Positions 9,083 through 19,757 of a stretch of DNA of 58,249 nucleotides are shown piece by piece. Position 1 is the stretch's first letter; every line of letters begins with the position of its first letter. Under the pieces are notes generated by a model. That model was not told the origin of the DNA. It searched no databases and saw nothing but the letters and a program-made list of their open reading frames with translations. The stretch spans positions 1 through 58,249 of the forward strand of contig SVKP01000020.1 of NCBI GenBank assembly GCA_015068395.1, in the 5' to 3' direction. This DNA is from Oscillospiraceae bacterium. GTDB lineage: Bacteria; Bacillota; Clostridia; Oscillospirales; Oscillospiraceae. The translations under genes and the position numbers were made by a program.

Positions 9083-10231
9083 ATGACAAGGAATATAGCT
9101 TTACTGGGATCGACCGGCTCCATCGGTCGGCAGACGCTTGAGGTCGCGCGGGAATTGGGCCTGAAGGTGTCCGCCTTGACCGCCAATTCCAGCGTGGAGC
9201 AGATGGAAAAGCAGGCGCGGGAGTTTTTGCCGCGTCTTGCGGTGCTTTATGAGGAAAACGCGGCGAATGCGCTGCGCGACCGGCTCTCGGACACGGATAT
9301 TCAAGTCATGAGCGGCATGGAGGGCCTGCTTGCCGCGGCGACGCTGCCCGAGGCGGACACGGTCGTGACCGCTGTGGTCGGGATGATCGGGCTGCGCCCG
9401 ACGCTTGCGGCGATCGAAGAGAAAAAGCGGATCGCGCTCGCCAATAAGGAGACGCTCGTGTGCGCGGGCGAGCTGGTGATGGACGCCGTGGACCGCTGCG
9501 GCGCGGAGCTCGTACCGGTCGACAGCGAGCACAGCGCGATTTTTCAGTGCTTGCAGGGCTGCCGCGACCGCGCCGAGATCAAAAGGCTGCTGTTGACCTG
9601 CTCCGGCGGCCCCTTCTATGGCCTGTCCTATGACGAGCTGGCGGGCAAGACGCGCGCGGACGCCTTAAAACACCCCAACTGGACGATGGGCGCGAAGATC
9701 ACAGTTGACAGCGCGACGCTGATGAACAAGGGGCTTGAGCTCATCGAGGCGATGCGGCTGTATCGGCTCCCGCTCTCCCAGGTCGACGCGGTGATCCACC
9801 GTCAGAGCATTGTCCACTCGCTGGTTGAGTTCCGCGACGGCGCGCTGCTGGCGCAGCTGGGGACGCCGGACATGAAGCTGCCCATCCGCTATGCGATGAC
9901 GTATCCGAACCGCGCGGAGTCGGTCGCGCCGCCGCTCGACCTGCTCTCTTGTCCGCCGCTGACATTTGCCGAGCCGGATGAGCAGGCTTTCCGTTGCCTT
10001 GCGCTTGCGAAGGCGTGCGCGAAGGCGGGCGGGACGTCCTGCGCGGTGATGAACGGCGCAAATGAGGCTGCGGTCGGCGCTTTTCTGGCGGAGCGCATCG
10101 GCTTCAACGACATTCCGGCGCTCGTCGAGACCGCGCTCAACGAGACGGAGCAGGCGTCCGACCCGTCGCTGGAGGATATTCTGGAGTCGGACAGAAGGGC
10201 GCGCGAAAGCGTGCAAAAGCACATATCGTAA
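9083..10231 (+). CDS. dxr: 1-deoxy-D-xylulose-5-phosphate reductoisomerase
   Basis: ALLGSTGSIGRQTLEV; NKETLVCAGELVM; DSEHSAIFQCL. Confidence 0.96.
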   Translation: MTRNIALLGSTGSIGRQTLEVARELGLKVSALTANSSVEQMEKQAREFLPRLAVLYEENAANALRDRLSDTDIQVMSGMEGLLAAATLPEADTVVTAVVGMIGLRPTLAAIEEKKRIALANKETLVCAGELVMDAVDRCGAELVPVDSEHSAIFQCLQGCRDRAEIKRLLLTCSGGPFYGLSYDELAGKTRADALKHPNWTMGAKITVDSATLMNKGLELIEAMRLYRLPLSQVDAVIHRQSIVHSLVEFRDGALLAQLGTPDMKLPIRYAMTYPNRAESVAPPLDLLSCPPLTFAEPDEQAFRCLALAKACAKAGGTSCAVMNGANEAAVGAFLAERIGFNDIPALVETALNETEQASDPSLEDILESDRRARESVQKHIS

Positions 10232-10259
10232 GCGAATTTAATAAATGCGCTTACGATAT
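10223..10259 (+). other. 12-bp perfect inverted repeat spanning dxr stop codon
   Basis: ATATCGTAAGCG-13 nt-CGCTTACGATAT. Confidence 0.6.
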
Positions 10260-10300
10260 CAGCAATATTTCTTTTTATCTATTCTTGATTCGAGGTCATT

Positions 10301-11368
10301 ATGGTTTATATTCTCATTGCAATTCTGATTTTCGGCATTTTGATCGGCCTGCACGAGTTTGGGCACTTTGCCGTGGCAAAGGCGTGCGGCGTGAAGGTCA
10401 ACGAGTTCTCCATCGGTATGGGCCCGCTGCTCTTCCAACGGAAGAAGGGAGAGACGGATTACTCCCTGCGCCTGCTTCCCATCGGCGGCTATTGCGCCAT
10501 GGAGGGCGAGGAGGAGGATTCCCAGGACGAGCGCGCGCTCAACCGGCAGCCGTTCTGGAAGCAGTTTTTGATTTTTGTCGCCGGTGCGGCGATGAATTTT
10601 CTCACAGGGCTTTTGATCCTGCTGTGCCTCTATGCAGGCGCGGCGGCTTTCTATACAAACGAGATCGTCGCGCTCAACGATGGCTTCCCCTACGGCGGGG
10701 AGGACGGCGTCATGGTGGGCGACGAGATCTATAAAATCAACGGCGAACGCATTTATCTGCGCGGCGACGTTGCCACGATTCTGCAATACAAGTCCCGCGG
10801 CGACTCCATGGAGCTGGTCGTTCTGCGAGACGGGAAAAAGCTGACCCGTACGCTGCATAAGCAGAGCTACATCGACGAGAACGGGCAGGAATACCGCGCC
10901 TACGGCTTTTCCTACGGCAATATCACGGAGGCGACGCCGCTGCTCAAGCTTAAATATACCTGGTACAACGCGCTGGATTATGTGCGCCTTGTGCGTCTGA
11001 GCCTGCAAATGCTGGTGACGGGCGCGGCGGGCGTCAACGACCTCAGCGGTCCGGTCGGCATCGTTTCCACCATCAGCGAGATGGGGCAGGAGACTGAGGC
11101 GGAGGCGGGCTTTGCCGCGGCGATGGAGAACGTGCTGTTCTTTGGTGCGATGATTGCGGTGAACCTCGCCGTTATGAATTTGCTGCCGCTTCCCGCGCTG
11201 GACGGCGGCAGGGTGCTGATCCTGATCCTCGACGCCATTGCGATGCTGCTCTTCAAAAAGAAGATCCCCCAGAAGTTTGAAACCGTCATCAATGCCGCCG
11301 GATTCGTGCTGTTGATGGGGCTGATGCTGTTTGTGACGTTCAATGACGTCGTGAAGCTTGTGAAGTGA
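10301..11368 (+). CDS. rseP: RIP metalloprotease (site-2 protease)
   Basis: HEFGHFAVAKACGVKV; PDZ-like domain; NLLPLPALDGGR. Confidence 0.95.
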   Translation: MVYILIAILIFGILIGLHEFGHFAVAKACGVKVNEFSIGMGPLLFQRKKGETDYSLRLLPIGGYCAMEGEEEDSQDERALNRQPFWKQFLIFVAGAAMNFLTGLLILLCLYAGAAAFYTNEIVALNDGFPYGGEDGVMVGDEIYKINGERIYLRGDVATILQYKSRGDSMELVVLRDGKKLTRTLHKQSYIDENGQEYRAYGFSYGNITEATPLLKLKYTWYNALDYVRLVRLSLQMLVTGAAGVNDLSGPVGIVSTISEMGQETEAEAGFAAAMENVLFFGAMIAVNLAVMNLLPLPALDGGRVLILILDAIAMLLFKKKIPQKFETVINAAGFVLLMGLMLFVTFNDVVKLVK

Positions 11369-12423
11369 GAACGGAGGCGTCGGTTTTGACAAGACAAATC
11401 ATCGCCGGCGGCGTCCCAATCGGGGGCGGCGCGCCGGTTACGATCCAGTCGATGTGCAACACGCGCACGGCGGACGCGGAGGCGACCGTCGCGCAGATCC
11501 ACGCTCTGGAGGCGGCGGGCTGCGAGATCGTGCGCGTCACGGTGCCGGATATGGACTCGGCGAAGGCCTTGAGCGCGATCCGGGAGCAGATCCATATCCC
11601 GCTCGTCGCGGACATTCACTTTGACTATCGGCTTGCGGTGGAGGCGGCGGCGCGGGGCGTGGACAAGATACGGATCAATCCTGGCAACATCGGGGGTGAG
11701 GAAAACGTCCGCGCGGTCGTCGCCGCGTGCCGGGAGCACGGCGTGCCCATCCGCATCGGCGTCAACGGAGGCTCCCTGGAAAAGGAGCTTCTGGCAAAAT
11801 ACGGCCATGTTACGCCGGAGGCGCTGGTCGAGAGCGCGCTGGTCCATATCCGCATGCTGGAAAAATATGATTTTACCGATATCTGCGTTTCCGTCAAGTC
11901 GAGCGACGTGCCCTTGAACATCCGCGCCTATCGTCTGCTCAGCGAGACGGTGGACTATCCGCTGCACCTCGGCGTGACCGAGGCGGGGACCCCGACGATG
12001 GGGCTCGTGAAATCCGCCGTCGGTATCGGCGCGCTGCTCTGCGACGGTATTGGGGACACGATCCGCGTGTCGCTGACCGCCGACCCCGTGGAGGAGGTCT
12101 ATGCCGCGAAACGCATCCTGAATGCCTGCGGCCTGCGGCGCACGGGCGTCAACCTGGTCTCCTGCCCGACCTGCGGCAGGACGTCCTATAACATGATCCC
12201 GCTGGTCGAGGAGCTGGAGCGCCGCCTTTCGGGCTGTGAAAAGAAGCTCACGGTCGCGGTGATGGGCTGCGTGGTCAACGGCCCGGGGGAAGCCAGCGCC
12301 GCGGACGTCGGCATAGCGGGCGGAAAAGGCGAGGGGCTGATCTTCCGGCACGGGGAGATCCTTCGCAAGGTGCCGGAGGAGCATCTTTTGGACGCGCTGA
12401 TGGATGAGATCGAAAAGCTATAG
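11365..12423 (+). CDS. ispG: 4-hydroxy-3-methylbut-2-enyl diphosphate synthase
   Basis: PVTIQSMCNTRTAD; KIRINPGNIG; VSCPTCGRTSYN; GCVVNGPGEA. Confidence 0.96.
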   Translation: MRTEASVLTRQIIAGGVPIGGGAPVTIQSMCNTRTADAEATVAQIHALEAAGCEIVRVTVPDMDSAKALSAIREQIHIPLVADIHFDYRLAVEAAARGVDKIRINPGNIGGEENVRAVVAACREHGVPIRIGVNGGSLEKELLAKYGHVTPEALVESALVHIRMLEKYDFTDICVSVKSSDVPLNIRAYRLLSETVDYPLHLGVTEAGTPTMGLVKSAVGIGALLCDGIGDTIRVSLTADPVEEVYAAKRILNACGLRRTGVNLVSCPTCGRTSYNMIPLVEELERRLSGCEKKLTVAVMGCVVNGPGEASAADVGIAGGKGEGLIFRHGEILRKVPEEHLLDALMDEIEKL

Positions 12424-12447
12424 GTTTAATTGGGATAAGGATATAGA

Positions 12448-15400
12448 ATGAACGAGAATAAGCTGTTTTTTGATCTGTTTAGCGACTTTTCTCCTGATTT
12501 TACGCTGCGCCGCTACCTCAACGCCGCCTATGTGACGGACATGGTGCTCGAGCCGGAAAAGCGCATGCTGACGCTGGAGCTTGAAACGGAGGAGGAAATA
12601 CCGGGATCGGCTTGTTCCGACGTGGAGAAAATGCTCATGCAGCGCTATGAGCTGGATTCCGTGCGCCTGCATTCGCATACTGCGCCGCGGGATACAAAGG
12701 AACCGCAGAGCAAGGAAAAAAAGGCAAAGCCCAAGCGCCTCATGGGCGGGGAGATCAAGGGCCGTCCCACGCCGATGCGCGAGCTGACCTCGACCATGGG
12801 CCGCGTGGTCGTCGAGGGCAAGGTTTTCAAGCTGGAATTCCGCGATACGCGCCGGCCCGGCGTGTGCGTCGCCATTCTTGAGCTGACGGATTATACAGGC
12901 TCCGTCGTCGTGCGGCGAAACATGATGGAGCATGAGGCGAAGCCGCTGCGGGACCACGTCACCGTGGGCATGTGGCTGCGCGTCGCGGGAACGATGGAGC
13001 TGACCTACGACGGAAAGGACGTTCAGCTCAATCCGCGCGACGTCAGCGTCGTGCAGCACGAGGGACGCAAGGACAACGCGCCGGTCAAACGCGTGGAGCT
13101 GCATCTGCACACCAAGATGTCCAACATGGACGCGCTGACCGATACCAAAAGCGTGGTAAAGCTCGCCGCCTCCTGGGGGATGCCCGCCATCGCCATCACG
13201 GATCACGGCGTGGCGCAGGCATTCCCAGATGCCTGGAAAGCGGCAGGAGGTAAAATAAAAGTACTTTACGGCTGCGAAGGATATTATGTAAACAATCTGG
13301 ACGACCGCATCGCGGTCCACGGCTCACAGGACGGCGCGTTTTCGGACGAGATCGTCTGCTTTGACATTGAGACCACCGGGCTCAAGGTCACGGAGGAGGC
13401 AATCACGGAGATCGGCGCGGTGCTGATGCGCGGCGGCGAGATCGTCGACACCTTCCAGACCTTTGTGGACCCGGAGCGCAGGCTTTCGCCGAGCATCGTG
13501 GGGCTGACCGGCATTACGGATGAGATGCTCCGCGGCGCGCCGAAGCTCAAGGACGCGCTGGAGGCGTTTTTGGCGTTTGCCGGAGGCCGCATTCTTGCGG
13601 CGCACAACGCGGAATTTGACATCAGCTTTATCCGCGCGGGCTGCGAAAAGTGCGGCATCGCGTTTGAACCGACCTATCTGGATTCGCTGATCTTTGCGCA
13701 GAATCTGCTGCCCGAGCTGAAAAAATACAAGCTGGATATCGTCGCCGAGGCACTGCATCTTCCAGCGTTCAACCACCATCGCGCCAGCGACGACGCCGTG
13801 CCGGTCGCCCAGATGCTGGCAAGGTTTTTCCCCATGCTTGAGCAGCGCGGCGTGACGCGCATCCAGCAGATCAACGACGAAATGCTCAAGCTCCGCCCGC
13901 AGGGCGGCAAGACGAACCGGCATCCCAAGCACATCATCCTCATCGCAAAGGACAAGGTCGGACTCAAGCACCTTTACCAGATGATCTCCGCGTCCAACCT
14001 CAAGTATTTTGAGCGCAAGCCGATCATTCCCAAGACCGAGCTGGTCGCGCACCGCGAGGGGATCATCGTCGGCTCCGCGTGCGAGGCGGGCGAGCTGTTT
14101 CAGGCTGTGACCGAACACAAGGACTGGGACGAGCTCAAGAGGATCGCGTCGTTTTACGACTATCTGGAGATCCAGCCGATCTGCAACAACCGCTTCATGG
14201 TGCGCAAGGGCATGGCGAAGGACGACGAGGAGCTGAAGGACTACAACCGCACGATCGTACGCCTCGGTGAGGAGTTGGGCAAGCCGGTCTGCGCCACGGG
14301 AGACGTGCATTTTCAGGAGCCGGAGGACGAGGAGTACCGCCATATCATCCTCTCCGCACAGAAATACGACGACGCGACCGCGCCGCTTCCGCTTTACTTC
14401 CGCACGACGGAGGAAATGCTCCGGGAATTCAGCTATCTGGGTGAGGAAAAGGCATACGAGGTGGTCGTGACCAACACGCGCGCCATCGCGGACATGGTCC
14501 AGGAGATCGAGCTTCTGCCCAAAAACCTATACCCGCCGCGGCTTGAGAACTCTGAGGAGGACCTCAACCGCATGGTCTGGGAGAAGGCGCACGAGTTGTA
14601 TGGCGATCCGCTGCCGCAGCTGATTACCGACCGACTGAATGTGGAGCTCGGCGGTATCCTCGGCAAGTATGACGTGGTGTACATGAGCGCGCAGAAGCTG
14701 GTGCAGCGCTCGCTGGAAAACGGCTATCTCGTCGGTTCGCGCGGAAGCGTCGGCTCGTCGCTCGTCGCGTACATGGCGGGCATCACCGAAGTGAACTCGC
14801 TTCCGCCGCACTACCGCTGCCCCAAATGCAAGAACGTGGAGTTTATCCGGGACGGCAGCTACGGCTGCGGCGCGGATATGCCGGACAAGGTCTGCCCCGT
14901 GTGCGGGGAGAAATACGTCAAGGACGGCTTCGACATCCCGTTTGAGACCTTTTTGGGCTACGGCGGCGGCAAGGTGCCGGATATCGACCTCAATTTCTCC
15001 GGCGAGTACCAGTCCCGCGCGCATCAGCACGCCATTGAGATGTTCGGCAAGACGCAGGTGTTCCGCGCGGGCACGATCGGCACGCTGGCGGATAAGACCG
15101 CGTACGGCTTTGTGAAAAAGTATCTGGAGGAAAACGGGCGCGAGATCGGTATGGCGGAGGTCGACCGTCTGGTCGAGGGCTGCGTCGGCGTGCGCCGCAC
15201 GACCGGGCAGCACCCGGGCGGACTCGTCGTTGTGCCGGACGATATGGATGTGGAGGATTTCTGCCCCGTGCAGCACCCCGCGGACGACCCGGACAGCGAT
15301 ATCATCACGACGCATTTTGAATACCACTGCATGGAGGACAACCTCCTGAAGCTTGACATGCTCGGCCACGATGACCCGACCATGATCCGCATGCTGGAAA

Positions 15401-16434
15401 ACCTTACCGGCGTGAACGCCCGCCAGATCCCGCTCGACGACGCGGAGACGCTGAGCCTTTTCACTTCGTCGAAGGCGCTGGGCTTTGAGGACGACGACCT
15501 GCTCGGACCGACGGGCGCAGTGGCGATCCCGGAGTTCAACACGCGTTTCACCCGGCAGATGCTGGTCGACACGCAGCCGAAGGATTTCAACACGCTGCTG
15601 CGCCTCTCCGGCTTTTCCCACGGGACCGACGTGTGGCTCGGCAACGCAAAGGATCTGATCCTCAGCGGCACCGCGGGCGTTCTGGAGACCGTCGGCTGCC
15701 GCGACGATATCATGCTATACCTCATTTCCAAGGGGCTTGAGCCGAAGATGAGCTTCAAGATCATGGAGTCCGTGCGAAAGGGAAAGGTCAAGAAAAACGG
15801 CTTCGAGGAGGGCTGGGTCGAGGCAATGCACGACCACGACGTCCCAGAGTGGTACATCGACTCGCTCTCCAAGATCGGGTATCTGTTCCCGAAGGCGCAC
15901 GCGGTCGCCTATGTGATGATGGCGTTCCGCATCGCATGGTTCAAGATGCACGAGCCGCTTGCCTTCTATGCGACGTTTTTCTCGGTGCGCGCCAAGGCGT
16001 TTGACGCGCAGGAGTGCTGCTTCCCGAACCCGGAGCAGGGCGCCGACACGGTCAAGCGCCGTATCCGCGAGCTGGAGGAGAAAAAGAGCAAGAAGGACAT
16101 TACAGCCGTGGAGGAGGACCTGATGACCACGCTGGAGGTCTGCTATGAGTTCTATCTGCGCGGCTTCCACTTTGAAAATATTGACGTCTTTCGCTCGGAT
16201 GCCACAAAGTTCCTCATCGTCGAGAACGGCCTGCTCCCGCCGCTGACCAGCGTCCGGGGGCTTGGCGAGGCGGCGGCGCAGGACACGGTGGAAAAGCGCG
16301 TGGGGCAGGACTTTGTCTCCATCGAGGAATTTGCCATGACCTGCAACAAGCTCTCCAAAACCCACATCAAGCAGCTGCAGGAGCTTGGCGCGTTTGCCGG
16401 AATGAGCGAGACCAGCCAGATCACGCTGTTCTGA
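12448..16434 (+). CDS. polC: DNA polymerase III PolC-type alpha subunit
   Basis: PHP (ELHLHTKMSNMDALT), DEDD exonuclease (CFDIETTGL), PolC catalytic core (GSRGSVGSSLVAYMAGITEVN). Confidence 0.97.
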   Translation: MNENKLFFDLFSDFSPDFTLRRYLNAAYVTDMVLEPEKRMLTLELETEEEIPGSACSDVEKMLMQRYELDSVRLHSHTAPRDTKEPQSKEKKAKPKRLMGGEIKGRPTPMRELTSTMGRVVVEGKVFKLEFRDTRRPGVCVAILELTDYTGSVVVRRNMMEHEAKPLRDHVTVGMWLRVAGTMELTYDGKDVQLNPRDVSVVQHEGRKDNAPVKRVELHLHTKMSNMDALTDTKSVVKLAASWGMPAIAITDHGVAQAFPDAWKAAGGKIKVLYGCEGYYVNNLDDRIAVHGSQDGAFSDEIVCFDIETTGLKVTEEAITEIGAVLMRGGEIVDTFQTFVDPERRLSPSIVGLTGITDEMLRGAPKLKDALEAFLAFAGGRILAAHNAEFDISFIRAGCEKCGIAFEPTYLDSLIFAQNLLPELKKYKLDIVAEALHLPAFNHHRASDDAVPVAQMLARFFPMLEQRGVTRIQQINDEMLKLRPQGGKTNRHPKHIILIAKDKVGLKHLYQMISASNLKYFERKPIIPKTELVAHREGIIVGSACEAGELFQAVTEHKDWDELKRIASFYDYLEIQPICNNRFMVRKGMAKDDEELKDYNRTIVRLGEELGKPVCATGDVHFQEPEDEEYRHIILSAQKYDDATAPLPLYFRTTEEMLREFSYLGEEKAYEVVVTNTRAIADMVQEIELLPKNLYPPRLENSEEDLNRMVWEKAHELYGDPLPQLITDRLNVELGGILGKYDVVYMSAQKLVQRSLENGYLVGSRGSVGSSLVAYMAGITEVNSLPPHYRCPKCKNVEFIRDGSYGCGADMPDKVCPVCGEKYVKDGFDIPFETFLGYGGGKVPDIDLNFSGEYQSRAHQHAIEMFGKTQVFRAGTIGTLADKTAYGFVKKYLEENGREIGMAEVDRLVEGCVGVRRTTGQHPGGLVVVPDDMDVEDFCPVQHPADDPDSDIITTHFEYHCMEDNLLKLDMLGHDDPTMIRMLENLTGVNARQIPLDDAETLSLFTSSKALGFEDDDLLGPTGAVAIPEFNTRFTRQMLVDTQPKDFNTLLRLSGFSHGTDVWLGNAKDLILSGTAGVLETVGCRDDIMLYLISKGLEPKMSFKIMESVRKGKVKKNGFEEGWVEAMHDHDVPEWYIDSLSKIGYLFPKAHAVAYVMMAFRIAWFKMHEPLAFYATFFSVRAKAFDAQECCFPNPEQGADTVKRRIRELEEKKSKKDITAVEEDLMTTLEVCYEFYLRGFHFENIDVFRSDATKFLIVENGLLPPLTSVRGLGEAAAQDTVEKRVGQDFVSIEEFAMTCNKLSKTHIKQLQELGAFAGMSETSQITLF

Positions 16435-18680
16435 TGAGACGTCTGGCAACCTTCTGCTTTGCGTTTGCGTTCGGCATTTTTGCCGCGCAGTATCTGCTGC
16501 CCGCCCGGCTCCTGCTTCCCGCCGCGGCGGGCTGCGCGGCGCTCGGCGCGCTCTGGGCGCTTGCGCTGCACGAAAACATGCGGCGGCGCGCGCTGCTGAT
16601 CGCTCTTGGCCTTACTCTCGCGCTCTGCTGGGACCGGGCGTATGTCCGCCTGGCCTGGGAGCCGTTCGAGGCGCTGGCGGGTACACGGCAGACACTGACG
16701 CTGGAGCTGACGGACTATCCGTCCGAAACGGAGAAGGGCAGCCGCGCCGAGGTGCGCGTTCTGGACCGCCGCCTGTACGGGAAGGCGATCCTCTACGGCG
16801 GGGAGGAACTGGCGACGCTGGAGCCGGGAGAGCGCGTCACGCTGCCGGTTGATGTGCACTCCGCCGTATTCATCCGCTCGTCGGAGGTCCCGACCCATAC
16901 CGCCCGCGGCGTCTACGCCCTGCTTTACGCGCGAGGTAAGGCGGAGCTTTCCACGGGGAACGCCGGGACGCTCCGCTATCTGCCGCAGCGGCTTGCCCGC
17001 GCGTTGGAGCTTTCCGTCGACCAAAGCTTTCCGGAGCGGACCGCGCCGTTTATGAAGGCGATCCTTTTGGGGGACCGCTATGAGCTAACCACGGCGGACG
17101 GCGCAAATCTCAGCGAGGCGGGACTGTACCATGTGACGGCGGTCTCGGGGCTCCACTGTGCGTTTTTGCTTGCAATTTTGAGCTTTCTGATCGGGAAGCA
17201 CCGCCGCCGCCTGCTCTCCGCCGCGGCGATCCCCGTGCTCATCCTCTATGCGATGACCGTTGGGCTGACGCCGTCGGTCGTGCGGTCCTGCGTGATGCTG
17301 ATCCTGCTGCTCGTCGCGCCGCTGTTCGGGCGCGAGAGCGATGGACCGACCTCGCTGTCGCTGGCGCTGTTTCTGCTGCTTGCCGCGAATCCCTTCGCCG
17401 TGAAGAGCGTGTCGCTTCAGCTTTCGTTTGCCGCCATGCTGGGGCTCATTCTGCTCTCGCCGCGCCTCTACGAGCGGATCGGCGGGGATCGCCGCAGATG
17501 GGCGGCGCGGTTTGTGTGCGGCTCGCTTGCGGCGACGGCGGGCGCGCTGGTGTTTACCGTTCCGCTGACCGCGCTATACTTTGACATTCTGGTGCTTGTC
17601 GCGCCGGTGAGCAATCTGCTCTGCCTCTGGGCGGCGACGCTGACCTTTGCCCTTGGACTGCTGACCGCGCTGCTCGGCATGGTTTTTCCCGCGGCGGCGC
17701 AGCTTGCCGCGTATGTGCCGCACTGGGGCGCGCTGTATCTGCTCACAGTGGCAAGATGGCTTTCCGGGATACCGTACCATGCGGTCTATTTCAGCAACTC
17801 CTATCTCAAAGTTTGGCTGGCGTACGTCTACGCGATGTTTCTGGTATGCGTGGTCGCGGGAAAGGGCAGGCTTCGCTATGCCATGGCGTCCGTGCTTGCG
17901 GCGCTGACGCTTGCTCTGGTGCTCTGGCTGAACGCCGCGCCGATGCGCTCCGGCGCGCTGCATGTCGTGGCGCTCGACGTCGGGCAGGGCCAGTGCGTCG
18001 CGCTGGTCTCGCAGGGCTCCGCCGCGCTGATTGACTGCGGCAGCAAATCCTATCTGGACGCGGGTACGACCGCGGCGGATTATCTGCGCGGCGCCGGTAT
18101 CCTTTCGCTGGACTATGTCGTGCTCTCGCACTACCACGCCGACCATTGCAACGGGCTCGGGCCGCTGCTCGCGAGGGTGAAGGTGAAGCGGCTTTTGGCC
18201 CCGGACGTCGAGCCGGACGACGCGGTGCGCGGCGAGGTGCTGGCGCTGGCGAAGCAATACGGCGTCGCGGTCGAATTTGTCGACGAAAAGACAACGCTGC
18301 CGCTGGGCAGCGCGTCCCTGACCGTCTATCCGCCGGTGGCGGAGGGGGACATGAACGAGGAATGCCTTGCCGCGCTCTGCACGGCGGGTTCGTTTGACGC
18401 GCTCTTTACCGGCGACATGGACGCGAATACCGAGTACCTGCTTGCGGCGCATTACGATTTGCCCGACGTCGAGGTGCTGATGGCGGGGCATCACGGCTCG
18501 CGCTGGTCCACGGGTGACGATCTGCTTGCAGAGGTGCGCCCGGAGACAGCAATTGTCAGCTGCGGCGCGGACAACCGCTACGGGCATCCGCACGCCGAGG
18601 CGCTCTTGCGGCTGTACCGCGCGGGCGCGGCGGTCTATCGCACCGATTTGCAGGGAACGATCCACATTACCGTTCGATAA
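16434..18680 (+). CDS. comEC: DNA internalization-related competence protein ComEC/Rec2
   Basis: Competence TM domain plus C-terminal MBL domain (LDVGQGQCVALVS, SHYHADHCNGL, AGHHGSRWST). Confidence 0.92.
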   Translation: MRRLATFCFAFAFGIFAAQYLLPARLLLPAAAGCAALGALWALALHENMRRRALLIALGLTLALCWDRAYVRLAWEPFEALAGTRQTLTLELTDYPSETEKGSRAEVRVLDRRLYGKAILYGGEELATLEPGERVTLPVDVHSAVFIRSSEVPTHTARGVYALLYARGKAELSTGNAGTLRYLPQRLARALELSVDQSFPERTAPFMKAILLGDRYELTTADGANLSEAGLYHVTAVSGLHCAFLLAILSFLIGKHRRRLLSAAAIPVLILYAMTVGLTPSVVRSCVMLILLLVAPLFGRESDGPTSLSLALFLLLAANPFAVKSVSLQLSFAAMLGLILLSPRLYERIGGDRRRWAARFVCGSLAATAGALVFTVPLTALYFDILVLVAPVSNLLCLWAATLTFALGLLTALLGMVFPAAAQLAAYVPHWGALYLLTVARWLSGIPYHAVYFSNSYLKVWLAYVYAMFLVCVVAGKGRLRYAMASVLAALTLALVLWLNAAPMRSGALHVVALDVGQGQCVALVSQGSAALIDCGSKSYLDAGTTAADYLRGAGILSLDYVVLSHYHADHCNGLGPLLARVKVKRLLAPDVEPDDAVRGEVLALAKQYGVAVEFVDEKTTLPLGSASLTVYPPVAEGDMNEECLAALCTAGSFDALFTGDMDANTEYLLAAHYDLPDVEVLMAGHHGSRWSTGDDLLAEVRPETAIVSCGADNRYGHPHAEALLRLYRAGAAVYRTDLQGTIHITVR

Positions 18681-18712
18681 ACAGGGAAGCGCCGCGGCGC
18701 GGGGAGGGGCTT

Positions 18713-19753
18713 ATGCCGAAGGAAACACCCGACAAGGGATATCAAAAGCTCAAGACCGATCTTGCCTCCGGGGAGATCGGACAGGCCTATCTGTTTTACG
18801 GAGAGGAGAGCTATCTGCGCGAATACTATCTCGGCGAGCTGAAAAAGGCGCTGGTCCCTTCGGGCTTCGAGGAATTCAATTACCACAGGCTCGACGGCAA
18901 GACCGCGTCGATGGCGGAGCTGATCGAGGCGGTGGAGGCGATGCCGATGATGGCGGAGCGCACGATGGTCGTTTTGACCGACTGCGACCTGTTTAAGCTC
19001 GGCGAGGACGCGAGAGGGCTTCTGATCTCGCTGCTGGAGGATTTCCCGGAGTATTGCTGCCTGGTCATCGTCTATGACCTGCTGGAATACAAGCCGAACA
19101 AGACCTACAAAAAGCTCTGCGCGGCGCTGGATAAGAACGTGCTCACGGTCAATTTCCGCATCGCGGAGAAAAAGGACCTCATCAACTGGATACGCCGCCG
19201 TTTCCGCGCGCTTGACAAGGACATTGACGCACAGGCGTCGGAGCATCTGATCTTCACCTGCGGCGCGCTGATGACCGGGCTGGTGCCGGAAATCGCCAAG
19301 ATCGGCGCTTATGCGAGAGGAAAGACCGTCACGGTCGAGGACATCAACGCCGTTGCAGACCCGGTGCTGGACGCGGTGGTGTTCAACATGAGCAACGCCA
19401 TCACACGAGGCGACTACAACAGCGCGTGCGAGATACTCGGCCAGCTGCTCAAAAAGCAGGAGGAGCCGTTCGTGCTGCTTTCCATCATCGGTAAGGAGCT
19501 TCGCAAGATACACACCGCCCGCGTCGCGCTTGACGAGGGACGGGACAAGCTCTGGCTCATGGAACAGTGGGGGATGCGTTCGGACTACCCCGCGCGGCTG
19601 CTGCTCGACGCGGCGCGGCGCACGACGCGGGCGTGGTGCGAAAACAGCGTGAAGCTATGCCAGAAGCTCGACAGGCGCTATAAGAGCGAGAAGGGGATCG
19701 ACTACGAGGGGGAGCTCAAGCTTCTTTTGATGGAGCTTGCGCAGAAGTCGTAA
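18713..19753 (+). CDS. holA: DNA polymerase III delta subunit
   Basis: YLFYGEESYLREYYLGEL; position after comEC. Confidence 0.9.
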   Translation: MPKETPDKGYQKLKTDLASGEIGQAYLFYGEESYLREYYLGELKKALVPSGFEEFNYHRLDGKTASMAELIEAVEAMPMMAERTMVVLTDCDLFKLGEDARGLLISLLEDFPEYCCLVIVYDLLEYKPNKTYKKLCAALDKNVLTVNFRIAEKKDLINWIRRRFRALDKDIDAQASEHLIFTCGALMTGLVPEIAKIGAYARGKTVTVEDINAVADPVLDAVVFNMSNAITRGDYNSACEILGQLLKKQEEPFVLLSIIGKELRKIHTARVALDEGRDKLWLMEQWGMRSDYPARLLLDAARRTTRAWCENSVKLCQKLDRRYKSEKGIDYEGELKLLLMELAQKS

Positions 19754-19757
19754 CGCC

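Noticed and set aside
18146-18397. Short plus-strand alternative-frame ORFs within comEC, polC and others
   Set aside because: Out-of-frame R/A/G-rich translations inside confident genes.
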